Positions 16,603 through 24,963 of a DNA stretch of 64,000 nucleotides are shown here, in pieces; positions within the stretch are counted from its first letter, which is position 1; each line of letters begins with the position of its first letter. Made by a program: the position numbers and the translations under genes. The notes below the pieces were generated by a model, which was not told the origin of the DNA, ran no database searches, and saw only the letters and a list, made by a program, of their open reading frames with translations. The stretch is from Chitinophaga sp. GbtcB8 (GTDB lineage Bacteria; Bacteroidota; Bacteroidia; Chitinophagales; Chitinophagaceae). Location: positions 31,937-95,936 of the forward strand of contig NZ_JAGXJN010000026.1 of NCBI RefSeq assembly GCF_019091455.1. The letters are read 5' to 3'.

Positions 16603-17316
16603 ATGCAAACGATCATTGAGCGCCTGCAGGCAAAAGACTGGACCCGGACTGCCACCCATTTACATGAGCAGGGTTACGCCCTGGTACCGGGTGTGCTGAA
16701 CAAAAAAGAATGCGACACTTTAATAGAGGCTTACGAAGCGGATAACACCTACCGCAAAACTATTACCATGGAGCGTTACCGCTTTGGTAAAGGAGAATAT
16801 AAATATTTCCGCTATCCCCTGCCCGATCTGATCACCACCATCCGCCAAACCGTATATCCGTACCTGGTACCCATTGCCAATAAATGGATGGAAGTACTGA
16901 ACATTCCACAAACCTTTCCTGCTGCCCATACCGTCTTACAGGCACTTTGTAAGGAGCACGGCCAAACACAACCCACCATCCTTATCCTTAAATATGGCGA
17001 AGGCGGTTTTAATACCCTGCACCAGGACCTGTATGGGGATGTATATTTTCCTATGCAGGCCGTATTATTTCTGAATGAACCCGGAGAAGATTATACGGGC
17101 GGTGAGTTTGTGCTTACGGAGCAAATACCCAGGGCGCAGTCCAAAGCCAATGTGCTGCAGCCCCGGCGGGGTGATATGCTGCTGTTCACCACCAACTTCA
17201 GGCCGGTAAAAGGCAGTAAGGGATATTACCGGGTAAATATGAAACATGGCGTAAGCCCCCTGCATAACGGGCAGCGCTATACGCTGGGAATTATATTTCA
17301 TGATGCGCAAACCTGA
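16603..17316 (+). CDS. 2-oxoglutarate/Fe(II)-dependent oxygenase
   Basis: A 237-residue double-stranded beta-helix enzyme. The iron ligands are seen in NTLHQDLYGD (HxD) and the distal His in MKHGVSPL, with the 2-oxoglutarate-binding Arg in QRYTLGIIFHD. The segment FLNEPGEDYTGGEFVLTEQI is shared with proteins often annotated as 2OG oxygenases next to Ada genes. The next gene, a lone Ada-type zinc domain, overlaps its stop by one base (TGATG), so the two are translationally coupled. A role in DNA alkylation repair or related nucleic-acid demethylation is inferred from that pairing. Confidence 0.88.
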   Translation: MQTIIERLQAKDWTRTATHLHEQGYALVPGVLNKKECDTLIEAYEADNTYRKTITMERYRFGKGEYKYFRYPLPDLITTIRQTVYPYLVPIANKWMEVLNIPQTFPAAHTVLQALCKEHGQTQPTILILKYGEGGFNTLHQDLYGDVYFPMQAVLFLNEPGEDYTGGEFVLTEQIPRAQSKANVLQPRRGDMLLFTTNFRPVKGSKGYYRVNMKHGVSPLHNGQRYTLGIIFHDAQT

Positions 17317-17582
17317 TGGGTATGATAGCGCATGTACAGTTAAGTGATAAAAAGGTCCGGTCGCTGATACGCAGCGGAAATATCAGGTTTGGCGGAAATA
17401 AAAAGCTGCGTATTTACAGACTGCTTTCCTGTGTTTCCGGCAAACAAATGAAAGCAGCCAACCGGACCTTTTTTGCTACGGAACAGGAGGCTATTGCTGC
17501 GGGTTACCGCCCCTGCGGGCATTGTATGCCGGCATTATACCGTGCCTGGAAAGCCGGAGTTATTCCAGCACATGGCAGGTAA
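17316..17582 (+). CDS. Stand-alone Ada-type zinc-binding domain protein
   Basis: An 88-residue protein that is a single Ada-like metal-binding domain: SCVSGKQMKAANRTFFATEQ followed by EAIAAGYRPCGHCMPALYRA. Three Cys are visible in the core (SCVSG and CGHC), along with the FF-x-E-x-EAxxxGYRPCxxC signature of Ada N-terminal domains. There is no AraC helix-turn-helix or methyltransferase domain. In Ada one of these Cys accepts a methyl group from DNA phosphotriesters. It overlaps the 2OG oxygenase by one base and converges with a minus-strand gene (23-bp overlap at the ends). Confidence 0.85.
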   Translation: MGMIAHVQLSDKKVRSLIRSGNIRFGGNKKLRIYRLLSCVSGKQMKAANRTFFATEQEAIAAGYRPCGHCMPALYRAWKAGVIPAHGR

Positions 17583-17790
17583 AACCATATGCAGCTACCA
17601 GTGTTTGTATTTTTTCAGCGGCAAAGGATCCTCCTTCCACGCGCAGTATGCGGTCACAATCTTCCAGGTCAAAATTTACTTTACTGCCGGGGAAATGCCG
17701 GTGTAGTAAGGATACCAGCTTTTCTGCATGCGCGGCCTGCTGTACATTGGTCTTAAACACTTCTACCATATTGAATACAGGAGTATACAT
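17560..17790 (-). CDS. Small conserved hypothetical protein
   Basis: A 76-residue protein starting MYTPVFNMVEVFKTNV. The pattern VEVFKTNVQQAAHAEKLVSL, then VNFDLEDCDRILRVEG, ending TLVAAYGFTCHVLE, suggests a small alpha/beta ferredoxin-like fold similar to the heavy-metal-associated domain shape but without the CxxC. The Met at 17790 is chosen because the longer frame overlaps the DoxX gene. Its 3' end overlaps the Ada-domain gene tail to tail. Function unknown. Confidence 0.7.
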   Translation of the reverse strand: MYTPVFNMVEVFKTNVQQAAHAEKLVSLLHRHFPGSKVNFDLEDCDRILRVEGGSFAAEKIQTLVAAYGFTCHVLE

Positions 17791-17813
17791 CGGGTAAACT
17801 TTTTGTGTGGTTA

Positions 17814-18200
17814 CTATGCCATTACCTTCAGCAGGGCTGCTTTTTGTTTTTTGTGATGGTAAATGTAGGAAAGGGCAATGAGGCCAAAACCTATCAGGAA
17901 CACCAGCACACCCGGTCCGGCGCCATCTACGCAAATGCCGGAGTACATAGCACCTGCCAGGTCAAAAGTTAAACCGGCATAAGCCCATTCCTTTAACCGC
18001 GGGAAACCCGGTACAAGAATGGTAATAACGCCTAATATCTTAGCTACACCTAAAAAGGGTAATAAATACACGGGGTACCCTAAATGCTGGAACAGGGCAA
18101 CGGCTTCAGGTTGTTTCAGCACATTGGAAATGGAGCCTACTCCCATCAGTAAGGCGAGCAAGCCAGTGGAGATCCAGAAGATAATGTTGATCTTTTTCAT
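17814..18200 (-). CDS. DoxX-like small membrane protein
   Basis: A 128-residue protein with four membrane segments (about residues 5-24, 45-63, 72-89, 96-115) and the pattern LGYPVYLLPFLGVAKILGV typical of DoxX-like proteins (DUF4870/DoxX_2 type). Members are of unclear function, with links to redox and thiol stress. A 76-residue gene follows 23 bp downstream. No residues allow a sharper call. Confidence 0.8.
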   Translation of the reverse strand: MKKINIIFWISTGLLALLMGVGSISNVLKQPEAVALFQHLGYPVYLLPFLGVAKILGVITILVPGFPRLKEWAYAGLTFDLAGAMYSGICVDGAGPGVLVFLIGFGLIALSYIYHHKKQKAALLKVMA

Positions 18201-18352
18201 TTTGCTGTAGGTTTAATGTTTACAGGTACAAATATAGATGCAAGCAGTTATTGATACAGGTTGTGAACACGACATAAAAAGGGGGGTATCCGACATTTTA
18301 CGCCTCTTTCCAGGTAATAACAAGAGAGCCAGGCAATGGTTGGCAGCATGCA

Positions 18353-18391
18353 TAAAAATACCGGTACCCGCCCATTAGGGGCAGGCACCGG
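18353..18391 (-). terminator. Rho-independent terminator after the spondin gene
   Basis: On the minus strand a GC-rich hairpin of about 11 pairs with two mismatches (arms starting at 18361 and ending at 18391, loop ATTAG) is followed by TATTTTTATG. It lies 31 bp past the stop codon. Confidence 0.75.
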
Positions 18392-18421
18392 CTGGTTGGT
18401 TAACTGTATCTATATTACTAC

Positions 18422-19726
18422 CTACTGAAGTGTTACGTGAATAATATCCTGTATGGCCGGCAGCGTGGTAAACGCATTGGGGTTAGGTATGGCTGCAATG
18501 GGTTTGCTTTCCTGCAGCGGTGTTCCGGCCAGGTTAAACTGGGTAATACCGGCGCCGGGAAATTGATCCACGGCAGTGCCATCATCATATAATTGTATGC
18601 TGGTGGAGATATCACCTTTCTGCATAGCATCTACCCCATTACCTGCAGATGCAAAGAACCAGTCGTTAGAGAAACCGTACATAGTGGCTATTGCTACGCG
18701 GTCGCCACTACCCACGCTAAGCTCCTGTGAAACTTTACTGCCTGCCTGTCCGTTAATTACGGGCAGCAATACCTTGGTGCTGGGTGCGGGTAATACATAT
18801 ACTGCCTTTACGCCTTTCATGCCTTTTAGCGCAGCAGCCAGCGTATCTGCATTACCTTGCTGGGCTAACAGCCGTAAGCCTTGCCCACGGTCATTTTCAC
18901 CGGTTTTGTAAATGGGGTTGTCTATACCGTTGTACACCACTACCAGTATGGGTGAAAGCGGTGTGAAAATTCCGGTAATGCCTTTTATATAATTATACAA
19001 TGCTGCATTATCGCCCATTTCTGCAATGTTGGTTAAGCCATTAGCCGTAGGCTGGCCGCTGGTATATAGGGGAGCGCCATTCAGCAGGTTACCGCCCACA
19101 ATGTAGGATACTGCCCAAACACCGGGGCTTAATGGTGTTTCATTAGCGGTGCCGCCGGAGGTATTTTGCAGTGTTAAGGTGAACATGGAATTGCCATTAT
19201 ATTTTAAGGTGGCCTTTACCAGCTTGGAAGCATCCAGGTAGGTATTGCCCTGTGCATCCATGCCTTTTACTTCTGTAATATTCTTAGTGTCGGCTGTGCC
19301 GGGATGGTTTACTGTGGCGCCGGGTTTTTGATTGATGCGGGTACCGTTATCCCAGAGCTTTATTTGGGAAGATACATCGCCTTCAATAGGCATGCCTTTC
19401 ATATCATATACTGCAATGCCTGGGTTAGCAGGCGCAAAAAACAGGTCGTTAGACCAGCCGTACATGGTTGCAAAGCTGAGCGCTTCCCCTTTTGCGGCTG
19501 AGAACTGGATGGATACAGACTGGCCGGGGAGTATTACCGGCGGGGTGCCCGTACCCTGGAAGGTGCCGGATTCCACCAAGGGTTGCGATTTCAAAACATT
19601 CTCCACCGTGATGGTTGTTTTCTTATCAGCAGGCGGATTATGATCATCGTCTTTATTGCAGGCTGTAAAAGCAAGGGGCAGCAGCGCAATGGCCGGCCAG
19701 AAATGTAGTTTTTTAAAAGTGTTCAT
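18422..19726 (-). CDS. Lipoprotein with two spondin-type domains
   Basis: A 434-residue protein starting MNTFKKLHFWPAIALLPLAF, with a lipobox (LAFTAC) placing it on a membrane outside the cytoplasm. Two Spondin_N-like domains are visible. The first is about residues 35-200, with ATMYGWSNDLFFAP. The second is in the C-terminal third, with ATMYGFSNDWFFAS. Each carries the pattern QxxLWDxGTxxxQxPG. The middle has an YVLPAP and NADTLAAALKG region. Spondin domains in bacteria occur in surface proteins, often near iron or metal genes; their ligand is unknown. The paired motifs show an internal duplication. Confidence 0.85.
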   Translation of the reverse strand: MNTFKKLHFWPAIALLPLAFTACNKDDDHNPPADKKTTITVENVLKSQPLVESGTFQGTGTPPVILPGQSVSIQFSAAKGEALSFATMYGWSNDLFFAPANPGIAVYDMKGMPIEGDVSSQIKLWDNGTRINQKPGATVNHPGTADTKNITEVKGMDAQGNTYLDASKLVKATLKYNGNSMFTLTLQNTSGGTANETPLSPGVWAVSYIVGGNLLNGAPLYTSGQPTANGLTNIAEMGDNAALYNYIKGITGIFTPLSPILVVVYNGIDNPIYKTGENDRGQGLRLLAQQGNADTLAAALKGMKGVKAVYVLPAPSTKVLLPVINGQAGSKVSQELSVGSGDRVAIATMYGFSNDWFFASAGNGVDAMQKGDISTSIQLYDDGTAVDQFPGAGITQFNLAGTPLQESKPIAAIPNPNAFTTLPAIQDIIHVTLQ

Positions 19727-19842
19727 ACGTAGGTAGTTTTTTAGGTGATTGTTGCTTGTAAAAGTGTAAGGCATACTTTCCCTACCCTGCTTTGCGGGTA
19801 TGCAAAACAGGCAGTTATTTGAGCCGTAAATGTTTTCAGGAA

Positions 19843-20424
19843 CTAGGGCAGCGCATGCAGCAGGTCCGCTACAGAAGCCCGTTTCCGGTAATCTTTATCA
19901 AACTGCACAAAAGTGATCTTACCGGTATTGTCTATGATGTACGTGGCGGGTACGGGCAGCACATGGTCCTTATTACCATTGATCTCCTCCAGGTCCACAT
20001 GCCAGTTCTTGTATTGGGTAACGGTATTTTGGTCCAGCACATAATTTACATCATATGCTTTCATGATCTGGTAACCTTTATCCTGGATAATGGAAAAAGA
20101 CGCATGCGTTTTCTCAATGGTTTTGTCAATATTACCCGCTGTTTCCGGTGTTACGCCTACTACATAGGCGCCTTTGGCGGTAAGCAGGTGCAGGGAATCC
20201 TGCAGCTCCTGGATGTGTTTGTTGCAATAGGGGCACCATTGCCCGCGGTAAAAGAATAATACAACCGCTTTGTTTTTTTGTAACAGCTGATCCAGCGCTA
20301 CTGTTTTGCCGTTATTGTCGGTACCGGAAAAGTCCGGCGCTTTGGTTCCGCTTTTAAGCCCGCTTTGCGCAAAGACCTGTACGCAGCAAAGAAGGATGAA
20401 ACACAGCATGGTTAAGTTTTTCAT
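19843..20424 (-). CDS. Exported peroxiredoxin/AhpC-TSA family protein
   Basis: A 193-residue protein with a signal peptide (MLCFILLCCVQVFAQSG). The thioredoxin-fold core has the active-site segment FYRGQWCPYCNKHIQEL, where the first Cys is the peroxidatic candidate. It then shows VVGVTPETAGNI and the cis-Pro segment VPATYIIDNTGKI. Such proteins reduce peroxides or act as thiol oxidoreductases in the periplasm. It lies between a spondin lipoprotein and a Met-rich secreted protein, next to the methionine sulfoxide repair operon, so an oxidative-stress role fits. Confidence 0.88.
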   Translation of the reverse strand: MKNLTMLCFILLCCVQVFAQSGLKSGTKAPDFSGTDNNGKTVALDQLLQKNKAVVLFFYRGQWCPYCNKHIQELQDSLHLLTAKGAYVVGVTPETAGNIDKTIEKTHASFSIIQDKGYQIMKAYDVNYVLDQNTVTQYKNWHVDLEEINGNKDHVLPVPATYIIDNTGKITFVQFDKDYRKRASVADLLHALP

Positions 20425-20449
20425 GATCTGTTAGTTTAGGGTTGACGGC

Positions 20450-20725
20450 TTACATTTTGCCTGCGGGCTTTTTTTTCATTTTTCCACCGGACATTTTATC
20501 CATCTTTTTATCATCAGACATTTTGGTCATTTTTTTGTCGTCAGACATTTTATCCATTTTCTTAGGGCTCATTTTGCTGTCCTGCATTTTGCCCATTTTG
20601 CTGTGCGACATTTTAGCGGTGTCTTTTTGCGGTTGCTGTGCCTGTGCCTGTATAGTAAAACAAGCGGCTATTACAGCGGCCAGCAGGCCTTTACCAATGG
20701 TTGCATTCAGGATTGGATGTTTCAT
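20450..20725 (-). CDS. Secreted Lys-Met repeat protein (penta-MXKDX-like)
   Basis: A 91-residue protein with a signal peptide (LLAAVIAACFTIQAQAQ). The mature part is about 55 residues built almost only of M, K, S, D and G. It has 12 Met, each preceded by Lys, in units such as SDDKKM and DKM. This resembles proteins annotated as pentapeptide MXKDX repeats, whose function is unknown. The repeats may bind soft metals or act as an oxidisable Met sink. It is the last of three minus-strand genes and diverges from the Msr operon 265 bp away. Confidence 0.8.
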   Translation of the reverse strand: MKHPILNATIGKGLLAAVIAACFTIQAQAQQPQKDTAKMSHSKMGKMQDSKMSPKKMDKMSDDKKMTKMSDDKKMDKMSGGKMKKKPAGKM

Positions 20726-20990
20726 GATGTTTGTTTTTTGGTGAACATTTACTGTATAGACGCTGACATTTGCCAAACCTTACAACTTTTTAAAAATATT
20801 TTTTTAGCCGCCTGTAATCCTGCGCTGGAATTACCTGTTAATATTTCAGGAAAATTTTGTCAGGATAGCAATAGTTGTTCGTCTAATAGTATAAAGCTAA
20901 CCAGGTAAGGATGAAACTGTTAGAATTATGTTAAAGACGGCAGGAACAAAACATGAACTATCTGCGTTAAAATAACGTAACTATTTGCAT

Positions 20991-21689
20991 ATGAAAGTCA
21001 TGAAAGAAAAACACGCTTTGCTGATGCGCTGGACCCACTGGATCAACTTCCCGGTGCTGGCGCTGATGATCTGGAGCGGGTTATTAATATACTGGGCTAA
21101 TGATGTGTATACCATTACGCTGGGCGGCCGTACACTGATCCGTTTTTTCCCGGAGTGGTTTTACCAGCTGCTGCATGTACCGCATCGCCTGGCAGAGGGC
21201 ATGGCTTTTCATTTTTTGTTGATGTGGTTCTTTATGCTGAATGGTTTCCTGTATGTGCTGTACACCATTTTCTCCGGCGCCTGGCGGCAGCTGCTGCCCA
21301 ACCGGCACTCCTTTAAAGAGGCCTGGCTGGTGCTGCTGCACGATCTGCACATCCGCAAGACCATTCCGCCGCAAAACAAGTACAACGCGGCCCAGCGCAT
21401 TGCCTATACGGCCATTATTATTATGGGCATAGGCTCCGTAGCCACCGGGCTGGCTATTTACAAACCGGCGCAGCTGTACTGGCTTTGCTGGTTATGCGGC
21501 GGGTACCACTTTGCACGCATCCTGCACTTTGCATTAACCATTGGGTACGTGTTATTTTTTGTGATACATGTGGTGCAGGTGATCCTGGCAGGGTGGAACA
21601 ATTTCCGTTCAGTAGTGTCGGGTTTTGAAGTGGAGGAAAGATCATTCGATCATCTTAAAACAGACGATCATGCAACAGGCAAACCATAA
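20991..21689 (+). CDS. Membrane cytochrome b (b561/formate-dehydrogenase gamma type)
   Basis: A 232-residue protein with four to five membrane helices and haem-ligand His in RWTHWINFPVLALM, HVPHRLAEGMAFHFLLMWFF and FALTIGYVLFFVIHVVQVIL. This resembles the cytochrome b subunits that pass quinol electrons to periplasmic molybdenum enzymes. The molybdopterin oxidoreductase gene overlaps its 3' end by 20 bp. It would therefore play the part of MsrQ/YedZ, although it is a different cytochrome family. ATG 20991 or 21000 are both possible starts. Confidence 0.88.
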   Translation: MKVMKEKHALLMRWTHWINFPVLALMIWSGLLIYWANDVYTITLGGRTLIRFFPEWFYQLLHVPHRLAEGMAFHFLLMWFFMLNGFLYVLYTIFSGAWRQLLPNRHSFKEAWLVLLHDLHIRKTIPPQNKYNAAQRIAYTAIIIMGIGSVATGLAIYKPAQLYWLCWLCGGYHFARILHFALTIGYVLFFVIHVVQVILAGWNNFRSVVSGFEVEERSFDHLKTDDHATGKP

Positions 21690-22458
21690 AAAGAATAAGC
21701 CGGAGCTCACGGTTCAGCAAAAGATCAACCGGCGCAACTTTATTTCCTTTACCACCTTTTTTGTTGTGGGCGGGGCGCTGTTCGGCAGCTGGAAATGGTT
21801 GTACAATGCGCCGGAAGAAACGCCCGGTATTACGGCCGGCGCCAGCAAACCCTTACGCCGTGCGCTAAATAAAACAGAACTGTTCTTTCGCCGCATTTTC
21901 AGCAATAACCATCCCGTTAAAACCTATCCCAAACGCATGGCGGCCAAACGGGTGCGCGTGAATGGGGATATTGGCATTGACGATAAAGGATTTAACCCGC
22001 AGGGCTGGCAGCTGGCAGTAATAAAAAGCCCGAAGGAAACCCTGCAGCTTAGCCTGGATGAGTTGCGGGCCCTGCCAAAATCTGAGCTGATCTTTGACTT
22101 TAAATGTGTGGTAGGCTGGGACCAGATCCAGCATTGGGCAGGTGTAAAATTTTCGGATTTTATAACACATTATGGTTTGCAGGACCAGGCCCGCATGCAG
22201 TACGTAGGCATGGCCACCCCTAACGAAGAATATTATGTAGGGCTGGATATGGCCAGTGCGCTGCATCCGCAAACCCTGCTGGCGTATGAAATGAATGAGC
22301 AGCCCCTGCGGCCGGAACATGGCGCGCCGCTGCGGCTCATTATTCCCGTGAAGTACGGTATTAAGAACCTGAAACGCATTGGCACTATCAGCTTTAGTAA
22401 TGAAAGGCCGCCCGACTATTGGGCGGAACAGGGATATGATTATTACTCAGGGTTATGA
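21670..22458 (+). CDS. Molybdopterin-dependent oxidoreductase (MsrP/sulfite-oxidase fold)
   Basis: A 262-residue protein. The N-terminus has a twin-arginine-like NRRNFISF followed by a hydrophobic stretch, so it is exported or membrane anchored. The sulfite-oxidase fold is shown by LIFDFKCVVGWDQIQHWAGV, whose Cys is the expected molybdenum ligand, by DMASALHPQTLLAYEMN and by HGAPLRLIIPVKYG. MsrP (YedY) of this fold reduces methionine sulfoxide in periplasmic proteins. MsrB and MsrA genes follow directly, which supports that role. ATG 21670 is chosen over a longer start that overlaps the cytochrome gene further. Confidence 0.88.
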   Translation: MQQANHKKNKPELTVQQKINRRNFISFTTFFVVGGALFGSWKWLYNAPEETPGITAGASKPLRRALNKTELFFRRIFSNNHPVKTYPKRMAAKRVRVNGDIGIDDKGFNPQGWQLAVIKSPKETLQLSLDELRALPKSELIFDFKCVVGWDQIQHWAGVKFSDFITHYGLQDQARMQYVGMATPNEEYYVGLDMASALHPQTLLAYEMNEQPLRPEHGAPLRLIIPVKYGIKNLKRIGTISFSNERPPDYWAEQGYDYYSGL

Positions 22459-22492
22459 GGCCCTGCCAACTTTATCTTAAAAACAGTAACAT

Positions 22493-22981
22493 ATGAAATT
22501 AAAAACGTTCAAATTAGTATGCTCCTTCCTGGTGTTGCTGGTAACTGCTGCCTGCGGACAGCAAACGCCGGATGTAAAAACTTTCCCGGAGGCCCATCCG
22601 GCCGAATACTGGAAAAAGATCCTGACACCTGAAGCATTTGAGATTATGGTGAACAGGGGTACTGAAAGGCCGTTCAATAACCCTTACTGGAACAATCACC
22701 AGAAAGGCGTTTACGTGAGCGCCGCCACCGGCAAACCCTTATTCAGCTCCGATACCAAGTTTGAATCCGGCACCGGCTGGCCCAGCTTTTATAAACCTAT
22801 TAATCCGGATGCCATTATGGTTGTTAAAGATAATTCCTTCGGTATGGAACGTGAGGAAGTAGTGGAACGCAGCACCGGACTGCATTTAGGGCATGTATTT
22901 GACGATGGCCCCCCGCCTACCGGCAAGCGTTACTGCATGAACTCTTACGCGTTAAAATTTGTGAAAGCAGAAAAAAAATAA
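22493..22981 (+). CDS. msrB: Peptide methionine-(R)-S-oxide reductase, lipoprotein
   Basis: A 162-residue MsrB. The signal ends in a lipobox (LVTAACGQQ). Catalytic Cys is in RYCMNSYALKF, with TGWPSFYKP and LHLGHVFDDGPPPTGK around it. The two CxxC pairs that bind zinc in many MsrBs are absent (SAAT and RSTG instead), as is a resolving Cys, so it is a zinc-free form. It reduces the R epimer of oxidised Met in envelope proteins. MsrA follows after 4 bp. A surface thiol donor must recycle it. Confidence 0.93.
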   Translation: MKLKTFKLVCSFLVLLVTAACGQQTPDVKTFPEAHPAEYWKKILTPEAFEIMVNRGTERPFNNPYWNNHQKGVYVSAATGKPLFSSDTKFESGTGWPSFYKPINPDAIMVVKDNSFGMEREEVVERSTGLHLGHVFDDGPPPTGKRYCMNSYALKFVKAEKK

Positions 22982-22985
22982 ACGG

Positions 22986-23657
22986 ATGAAACGATTGATG
23001 CAATATATAACTGTGCTGCTGTTTTTATACGGTTGTACTTATGGCCAGTCTGGGGTGGATGATAATTTTGCGCACCTGCCATCACCCCGTAAAGGCGAAA
23101 TGGTAGCAACCTTTGCCGGTGGCTGTTTCTGGAGCTTATCAGAAGGGTTGTCTGAATTAAAGGGTGTGAATAAAGTAGTATCCGGTTATTCCGGTGGCAG
23201 CACTAAATGGCCTACCTATGAAGAGGTAGGATCGGATAAAACCGGCCATGCAGAATCTGTGCAGGTGTATTATGATCCTACGGTAATTGACTATGCAACG
23301 CTGGCAGAAGCCTTCTTTTATGCGCATGACCCTACCACGCTGAACCGGCAGGGACCGGATGTAGGGATGGATTACCGCTCCGTAGCTTTTTTCCGCAGCC
23401 CGGAAGAGCACAAAACATTAATGGAGGTGGTGGCAAAAGTAAATGCATCACACCATTACGCCAATCCCATTGTAACGCAGGTGGTGCCTTTCAAGGTATT
23501 TTATCCTGCGGAGAACTATCACCAGGGTTATTACCGGCTGCATCCTGAAAGCCCGTATATACAAGCGGTATCTGTACCAAAAGTGCAGAAGCTGCAAAAG
23601 GCCATGGGCGATAAAATGAAACCGGCTTTCCAGGTAAAGTCCCAGGGACACAGCTAA
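22986..23657 (+). CDS. msrA: Peptide methionine-(S)-S-oxide reductase, lipoprotein
   Basis: A 223-residue MsrA with a signal and lipobox (LFLYGCTYG). The catalytic motif is ATFAGGCFWSLSEG, followed by VVSGYSGGSTKWPTYEEV, GHAESVQVYYDP and YHQGYY, all family signatures. No C-terminal resolving Cys is present, so it is a one-Cys type. With MsrB and the molybdoenzyme it covers both epimers outside the cytoplasm. It is the last gene of the operon with 4 bp after msrB. Confidence 0.95.
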   Translation: MKRLMQYITVLLFLYGCTYGQSGVDDNFAHLPSPRKGEMVATFAGGCFWSLSEGLSELKGVNKVVSGYSGGSTKWPTYEEVGSDKTGHAESVQVYYDPTVIDYATLAEAFFYAHDPTTLNRQGPDVGMDYRSVAFFRSPEEHKTLMEVVAKVNASHHYANPIVTQVVPFKVFYPAENYHQGYYRLHPESPYIQAVSVPKVQKLQKAMGDKMKPAFQVKSQGHS

Positions 23658-23684
23658 AGATCCATCCACATAAAAAAACGTACC

Positions 23685-23978
23685 ATGACTAAATTTGCAT
23701 TATTGGTAAGACTGGAAGCCAAACCAGGTAAGGAACAGGAAGTAGCGGCTTTTCTGAAAAGCGCATTGCCTTTAGCCCAGGAAGAAACGGGCACTATTCA
23801 ATGGTTTGCTTTGCAGATAGGCCCATCCACCTTTGGCGTTTTTGATACGTTTAACGATGACAACGGGCGGCAGGCGCACCTGTCCGGCCCTATTGCCAAA
23901 GCGTTAATGGAAAAAGCGCCGGAGCTGCTGGCGCAAAAACCAGTAATTGAGGCAGTAGAGCTGCTGGCCGTAAAATAA
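23685..23978 (+). CDS. Antibiotic biosynthesis monooxygenase-like (ABM) protein
   Basis: A 97-residue protein with the dimeric alpha/beta-barrel (ABM) pattern: FALLVRLEAKPGKEQEVAAF, then TIQWFALQIGPSTFGVFDTF. Members include cofactor-free quinol monooxygenases and small haem-degrading or unknown proteins. It lies 27 bp after msrA on the same strand and may be part of that stress operon. No substrate can be assigned. Confidence 0.85.
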   Translation: MTKFALLVRLEAKPGKEQEVAAFLKSALPLAQEETGTIQWFALQIGPSTFGVFDTFNDDNGRQAHLSGPIAKALMEKAPELLAQKPVIEAVELLAVK

Positions 23979-24064
23979 GTTTCAGGTGTTATATACGAGC
24001 GCACTATGCTGTAATGGCATGGTGCGTTTTCGTTTTCTTACAATTCTGCGCAGGGCATAACCGG

Positions 24065-24072
24065 TAATTTTG
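24065..24072 (+). promoter_or_regulatory. -7 promoter element
   Basis: TAATTTTG matches TAnnTTTG exactly, 21 bp upstream of the ATG at 24094. No clear TTTG at -33. Confidence 0.4.
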
Positions 24073-24093
24073 AGGCATAATAAAACATACTTT

Positions 24094-24960
24094 ATGTCAG
24101 CAAATATTTTGATCACCGGCGCTACCGGCAATATTGGATCTGAATTAGCAAAGCAATTATCCGCACATGGCGTGCCTTTCCGGGCCATGGTACGGTCATT
24201 GAAAGGTACGGAGGCATTAGCCGCTTTAAGTGGCGCGACACTTATAACCGGCGATCTGAACGATCCGGCCAGCCTGCAGCAGGCTTTACAGGGAATAGAA
24301 AAAGCATTCCTGCTCACCAGTTCCTCTGAACAGGCGGAAACCCAGCAGCTTAATTTTGTAAAGGCGGCACAGGAAGCCGGTGTACAGCATATAGTAAAGC
24401 TCTCGCAGTTTGCAGCTGCCAAAGATTCGCCGGTACGTTTCCTGCGTTACCATGCGGTGGTGGAAGAAGCCATTCAGCGGCCGGGCATGGCGTATACTTT
24501 CCTGCGGCCTAATTTATTTATGCAGGGATTATTAGGCTTCCGCGATACGATTGTGCATAAAAACGCCTTTTTTGCCGCTATTGGCAATGCCAGGATCAGC
24601 ATGGTGGATATACGGGATATTGCCGCTGTTGCTGTTGCAGCGCTAACCAGCAATGACCATCACAACAAAACATACAACCTTACCGGCCCTGCAGCTATTA
24701 CACATGCGGAGATAGCAGCACAGCTTTCCAATGTACTGGGCCGTACTATCCGGTTTATTGATGTAACCCCTGAGGATATGCGGCATGCGCTGGATGGCGT
24801 GGGCTTTCCCGCCTGGCAGGCAGATGGTTTAATAGAGGATTATGCGCATTATGCGCGTGGTGAAGCGGCTGTTGTTGCTAACAGTATTGAGGAAGTAACG
24901 GGCAGGCCTGCACGGGATTTTGGGATGTTTGCAAGGGATTATGCGGGTGCGTTTAAATAG
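24094..24960 (+). CDS. NmrA/QOR2-like NAD(P)-binding oxidoreductase (atypical SDR)
   Basis: A 288-residue protein starting MSANILITGATGNIGSELAK, with the GxxGxxG dinucleotide-binding motif. It continues with SLQQALQGIEKAFLLTSSS, then the VKLSQFAAA and LRPNLFMQ segments of NmrA-like SDRs. The typical YxxxK catalytic pair is not obvious, as in NmrA/QOR2 relatives, which act as NADPH-linked quinone reductases or redox sensors. The start is chosen from the conserved N-terminus and the promoter element before it. Confidence 0.88.
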   Translation: MSANILITGATGNIGSELAKQLSAHGVPFRAMVRSLKGTEALAALSGATLITGDLNDPASLQQALQGIEKAFLLTSSSEQAETQQLNFVKAAQEAGVQHIVKLSQFAAAKDSPVRFLRYHAVVEEAIQRPGMAYTFLRPNLFMQGLLGFRDTIVHKNAFFAAIGNARISMVDIRDIAAVAVAALTSNDHHNKTYNLTGPAAITHAEIAAQLSNVLGRTIRFIDVTPEDMRHALDGVGFPAWQADGLIEDYAHYARGEAAVVANSIEEVTGRPARDFGMFARDYAGAFK

Positions 24961-24963
24961 TTA

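Noticed and set aside
17790..17934. Longer N-terminus for the 76-residue minus-strand gene
   Set aside because: The upstream 48 codons overlap the DoxX gene and have no protein-like pattern. The internal ATG is better.
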